From NCBI GenBank assembly GCA_009602725.1, contig WELB01000077.1:383134-409688 (forward strand): a DNA stretch of 26,555 nt. Direction: 5' to 3'. The DNA comes from Spirogloea muscicola (taxonomy: Eukaryota > Streptophyta > Zygnematophyceae > Spirogloeales > Spirogloeaceae). A model generated the notes under the pieces. That model saw only the letters and a list, made by a program, of their open reading frames with translations. It was not told where the DNA came from and did no database searches. A program made the translations under genes and the position numbers. Shown here one piece after another: positions 19,391-26,555 of the stretch (position 1 is its first letter; every line of letters starts with the position of its first letter).

Positions 19391-19418
19391 GCTCGCGGGC
19401 TCCTCTGAGCCCGCGAGC
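19391..19418. repeat. perfect 12-bp GC-rich hairpin upstream of GATB
   Basis: GCTCGCGGGCTC (19391-19402) and GAGCCCGCGAGC (19407-19418) pair perfectly around a CTCT loop. It lies about 140 bp before the proposed GATB start codon. If transcribed in the leader it would form a very stable stem. Confidence 0.8.
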
Positions 19419-19558
19419 CCGAGCCGCCGTCGCAGAGCTGCAGCTGCAGCGCAGCTTTGAACGTGAGAAGGCGCTCGACAGCCGGCAAGTGGCGCCGTGG
19501 TGGCAGCAGAATTGGGCAGCCAGCACTGCGTCGTTGCGGCGCTGGGGCCTTGGCCGCC

Positions 19559-22500
19559 ATGGCCACGGCCGGCGCGGCGCTCCTGAGCCCCGGGGCCGCG
19601 CTGGGGCGGCTCACCGTGGCCGCCGGAAGTAAGCTGTGCCTTCACGTCGCTGTCGCTGGTCGTTGTGGAGCTTGTGCAGCTCGTCGGCCAGTCTAGCTTG
19701 CTGCCACCGTCGTCGCTGTCGGTGTCTGGACAAGGTTCTGGGTTTATGGTAATGGCTTCCATGACCAGGCGTCGCGAGACTCACAGCATGGTGCGTTGCC
19801 TCTGACAGCTCGGCAGTCTTGGCGGGCCTGCGCAGCTGCGGCGCACTTCCTGCGGCTGCCGCAGAGCGCGTGCGATCATCTCTTCAGCGAGCACCCGTGG
19901 ACGAGAGCTGCTGGCGGCGCCGCCTGCTCCAGGCGCAGGTCAGCTCCTGTTACTTAGCAGTGTACTGGCGGTTATTGCCATTCTGCTCATTGGGGCTCAA
20001 AGTTCCAGGAAAATCATTGGCACCGAGCCCAAACAATCAGTAGATTGACACCTGCTATGTGCTGATTGCCAGCCCAGATTGCTCATTACATGACACAAAT
20101 CGGCACTGTGCTTCAGACTGGCTGGCGGGCGCCATGGCCACAAGCTTTCAAGTGGGTTACTAATGACAAGACAGCCTGCCTCAGTGGGTGCACGGGCGGC
20201 GGTCTCCACAGAGGTTGCTGCACCTGCTCTCAAGCAGGTGCTGGCCGTGGCAAAGACGGTGCCGAGGCTGATGGAGGCTCACAGCTTAGTTGCAGACGAT
20301 GACAGTACCACATAGATCACATTGCCAAGAGATAGCAAGAACTAACGACTTAGGTGATTGACCAGCTCATCGTAACAGCAGTTGTCATCACTGTAATGGC
20401 CACACTGCGCCATCGCAGTAAATCTCAGCTTCATCATCTAGCTACTCAACCCCTGAATACAATAACTAGTACAATGACTCGCAAGTGGGTCCGACACTGG
20501 CAGCATGACATGACAACCGCTCAGTGCTTGCTGTTGCACACGTTCAGGCAATGGAGCGCGGAGGCGCAGAGTTTGAGGCCGTAATTGGAATTGAGACACA
20601 CGTGCAGCTAGGCACCACGACCAAGGCATTTTGCAGCTGCGCCTCCCAATATGGCGCGGAGCCAAATACGAACGTGTGCCCTGTCTGCATGGGCCTCCCT
20701 GGCACCCTCCCAGTCCTCAACGAGTGCGTCGTGGAGGCTGCCGTCAAAGTAGGTAGCTCTTAAACAACACACTGCCAACATGCACGTACCTTCATGTTCA
20801 GCATTGATAAGGGCTTGAGATGGGATTCTCCTCATTCTTGGAATACTATTTTGCAGGTCGGGCTGGCCCTGAACTGCAAGATTGCACTGCGATCCAAGTT
20901 TGACAGAAAGCAGTACTTCTACCCGGACCTACCGAAAGGATACCAGATCTCGCAGTTTGACGTTCCCGTGGCATTCGGCGGCTACGTGGACGTTGACTTG
21001 CCGGTCGAGGCGGGCGGTGGCCACCGGCGCTTTGGCATCACCCGTGCACACATCGAGGAGGACGCCGGCAAGCTTGTGCACGCTGGCGGCGAGGGAGCAC
21101 TATCAGGGTCAACTCACTCTCAGGTAGCCCACTGCTCGTGATATACTCAGTCAGCTCTAGTAAGTATTCTCATTTAAGCAAAAGCAGCTGTTTATGAAAA
21201 AAACATACTACTTGGATTCTGAATGATTGATAGATGTGGGATTTGCCTCAGGTGGACCTGAACAGGGCAGGGGTGCCCCTCTTGGAGATCGTATCGGAGC
21301 CAGACATGCGGTCGGGGCTGGACGCCGCCGAGTACGGTGCCGAGATCCAGCGGCTGGTGCGCTACCTCGGTGCCGGCAACGGCAACATGGCTGAGGGCTC
21401 GATGCGCTGCGACGTGAATGTTTCTGTGCGCCCTCAGGGCGCAGAGAAACTTGGCACCAAAGTGCGTGTGATCAAGATAAACCGCCGGACCTTAAAACCC
21501 TTGATGTCAACCCAAGGCCGTGTACCCTGTGCTAGTTGCTGTACCCTGGTTTCACTTCTCAGACTTGTTCTGTAGGCCTTCAATTTTCATGTGCTATGCA
21601 CCTGCCTGCATTGCGACCGACTCTGACTTCGTCGAGCCAACCAAGGATGCTCATTACTGAGCTCTCACTGCTGCACGTGGGCTTCAGGTGGAGATCAAGA
21701 ACATGAACTCGTTCTCAGCGATGCAGCGGGCCATCGAGTATGAGGTCACGCGGCAGACGCAATTACACTGGGACGGGCGTGGCCATGAGATTGTGCAGGA
21801 GACGCGCCTATGGGAGGAGGGCGCCCAGGTCTGCTGCATCTCTCATGTTTGCCAATGCCACGGTGCTCTTCTTGGCCAGTGTACTGTCCAGCACTGTCAT
21901 CTCGCGGGCAATGTCCGTGACACAGTCCAAGCACGTCGCAAGTCGTGTCCAAGTTGTGCCTGCTGTTCTGAAGCTGAGTTGCTTTTGCCCTGCGTCCAGC
22001 GCACAGTCACGATGCGTGTCAAGGAAGGCCTGGCCGACTACCGCTATTTCCCAGAGCCGGACCTGCCGGAGCTCGTCCTCTCAGCCGCCTTGTTGGATCG
22101 GCTGCAGCAGCAGCTTCCAGAGTTGCCGGAGGCCAAGCGGCGGCGATTCCAGGGCATGGGCTTGAGCATGCAGGATGTGATTGTTCTTGCCGACGACAAG
22201 CAAGTGAGATCAAGTGCCTCATGGGTGCTCAAGTCTACTTTGACACCAGCATTGTGGCCTCAAGTTGCACCATAATGCAGTCTTTGTGCACAGTCAAGGC
22301 CCCTTGATGACTGATGCAATACTCTGATGCTGCTGGCATGGTCAGCAATGGGATGCCACACTAACTGAGGCCTTGGGTTGGCGGTCACGACTGCGTGTGT
22401 CATAAAGAGGACTCAGTCTCCCTCATCGACTGCCGCCTTGTGCAGTTTGCTGACTACTTTGACGAAGTGCTGTCCCACGGCGTCGATGCGAAGGCTGCGG

Positions 22501-23736
22501 CGAACTGGCTCATGGGCGACATCACGGCGTACCTCAAGGCCGAGAAGCTCGGCGTGCGCGACGTCAAGCTGCCGCCGGCGATGCTGGCAGAGCTCATCGG
22601 TCTGATCAAGAGCGGCGTCATCAGCGGCAAAATTGGAAAGGAGGTGAGACGACACACAGGGATGCCTGGTGCTCTGAATGCACGTGCACTCCTCTGGCTG
22701 CGCAGCTGTGTGCCAGGCAACAGCATCCCCCTGCTGTTGTGCAGCTGCTGGACAGCTGTAGCAGATGCGAAGCTGCTCTTGTCTGTGACCCTCATGTGTC
22801 CGTGAGCTGGTGGTGGCAGATCCTGCCGGAGCTGCTGAAGGATGGTGGCAGCCCCAAGCAGGTCGTTGAGAGCAGGGGGCTAATCCAGGTCCGTTACTGC
22901 ACATATTGTATAATATAGACACTCATTATCTTGATCTTCACATATTGACTGCGCGAAGCAAGAAAACCCACCCAGCATGTCATTCTCCGAGGTCCTTTTG
23001 CTGAGTTGCACTGGATGGCTTGCGGGCAATCCGCAGACCTCAATGGCACTATTGCACATTACATAGATCCCTGACGTACCTACCTGCTAACACTAAAATT
23101 CCTGGTGGGTTCACCGAGGAGGGGCGCCTGATGCCTTGCTTGCTTCTGCTGCCCATGCTTCTGCTGACAGCACCTAGAGTTACTGACTGACGTCGCCCAT
23201 TTGCCATTACTTGTCGGCTTGGCAGATGTCAGACGAGGGAGAGCTGCAGAAGATCGTCGACGGTGTCATTGCTGCCAACCCTGATGCACTGGCTAAGTAC
23301 CGCTCCGGCAAGACCAAGCTGCAGGGATTCTTTGCCGGCCAGGTGCACCCCACCACCGCTTTCGCTTGCGGCCTCTGCTTCTATCGTGCATGGGGTTCCA
23401 ATGATGAAATCTGAGCCCAGTGCCAAGTCTTGTACTTCAGAGCCGTACTCTTGTACTCGAGCTGGCAAATGTAGACAGCACCAGTGGCTAATGTTCTTGG
23501 CCCCTAGTATGCTCAGTGTTGTCACACATAGGTGCCAAATGCAATCTACTCATTTCAATGTTGGGTAGAAATGAATACACACAGATCATGGCATGCTTGA
23601 ATAGGGGACTTTACATGATGACAACCTTAATGAGGCATTGCATTGATGTTTTTGATTCCAGGTCATGAAGGCCACAGGGGGTCGCGCCAACCCCACGGCC
23701 CTCAACAGAATACTGCTCGAGAAGCTCAACGCCTGA
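19559..23736 (+). CDS. GATB: organellar glutamyl-tRNA(Gln) amidotransferase subunit B
   Basis: GatB, with GatA and GatC, turns Glu-tRNA(Gln) into Gln-tRNA(Gln) in plastids and mitochondria; GatB activates the misacylated tRNA. Exons are 19559-19628, 19809-19938, 20171-20237 (these three tentative), 20548-20748, 20857-21123, 21252-21461, 21688-21828, 22000-22203, 22446-22643, 22820-22888, 23226-23342 and 23662-23736. Phases fit throughout, giving about 582 residues. Seen are the start of the catalytic part ([13 protein letters not shown]), the zinc cysteines (FCSCAS and VCPVCMGLP), the family signature [25 protein letters not shown], and the YqeY-like tail ending [11 protein letters not shown]. 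The start was chosen for its strong GCCGCCATGGCC context and the A/S/T/R-rich targeting-type sequence after it. Introns of 310-337 bp (20238, 22889, 23343) hold nothing recognised. The gene converges with MCM2. Confidence 0.93.
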
Positions 23737-24017
23737 GGCAGACATTGAGCCACAGCTACTTCTCACACAATATTCATTAAGCCTTCGCATGCAGACGCAT
23801 CGCACAGTCAGCCACAAGCTGCAATACGGCACACAAGCACACTGCCGGCAAAGTAGGCCTCATGCGATGCTCCGCTTCGCTTGTACGAGCTGAACGATAG
23901 AGCACATGTGCCTTGCCAATTTCAGCTCAAAGAGGGGTGGGCATTCCCCGGAGGATGCTGTCGAGACTGCTGTGGGCGATCCCCCAGCTTCTGATCTTCG
24001 TTCAGCTCTGCCTCTCT

Positions 24018-26555
<2,538 letters not shown>

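Larger units (their letters stand above)
18007..19558. other. intergenic stretch between the TIC110-like gene and GATB
   Basis: The first part would hold the 3' UTR of the upstream gene; no clear TGTAA-type signal was seen close to the stop. It then holds a GA repeat (about 18955-18969), dispersed repeat C (18972-19078) and, near 19391, a perfect GC-rich hairpin. From about 19260 the GC content rises sharply and frames on both strands stay open. This may be GATB promoter, leader, or an unrecognised upstream exon. Confidence 0.5.

Noticed and set aside
19113-19526. Minus-strand open frame of 137 codons upstream of GATB
   Set aside because: It is rich in arginine and serine, as expected from an antisense reading of GC-rich DNA. 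It has no recognisable domain and overlaps the perfect hairpin.

Overview
The window looks like nuclear DNA of a photosynthetic eukaryote, most likely a green alga. Three host genes have many short introns (mostly GT-AG, acceptors often GCAG) and GC-rich exons. One of them resembles the plastid import protein TIC110, found in plants and algae. No species can be named from the sequence alone.

The left 11.6 kb is a repeat and transposon graveyard. Positions 1-1370 are the right end of a pogo/Tigger-like DNA transposon: the C-terminal part of a transposase with one intron, then a terminal inverted repeat ending CTG next to TA. Next comes a Ty1/Copia LTR retrotransposon (1987 to about 5500). Its two LTRs are nearly identical, so it is young, but its parts list is incomplete. 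From 5640 to 8055 there is repeat-rich DNA with many copies of a short hairpin repeat (GGGCTGGC...GCCAGCCC). Positions 8132-10442 hold older, rearranged pieces of the same Copia family in both orientations, including an inverted repeat with arms of about 620 bp. This block appears to have landed inside a dispersed repeat, which resumes at 10443. Up to about 11.65 kb there are more hairpin-type repeats, followed by a run of 63 G.

The right 14.6 kb is the gene-bearing part. On the plus strand, a gene of about 17 exons (11934-18006) encodes a TIC110-like helical-repeat protein. Its first exons instead resemble the coiled coil of PspA/IM30 (VIPP1), and the splice phases I worked out join the two parts in frame. 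After a repeat-bearing gap lies GATB (19559-23736, 12 exons, plus strand), subunit B of the organellar glutamyl-tRNA(Gln) amidotransferase, with a likely organelle-targeting N-terminus. On the minus strand, converging on GATB with 281 bp between stop codons, is the 3' part of MCM2 (26555-24018, seven exons), a subunit of the replicative DNA helicase; its 5' part lies beyond the window.

Two of the host genes serve organelles (protein import and tRNA-Gln charging). MCM2 serves nuclear DNA replication, and nothing here links it functionally to the others. The items most worth a second look are the PspA-like/TIC110-like chimera, the long inverted repeat, the hairpin repeat family and the poly-G tract just upstream of the TIC110-like gene.
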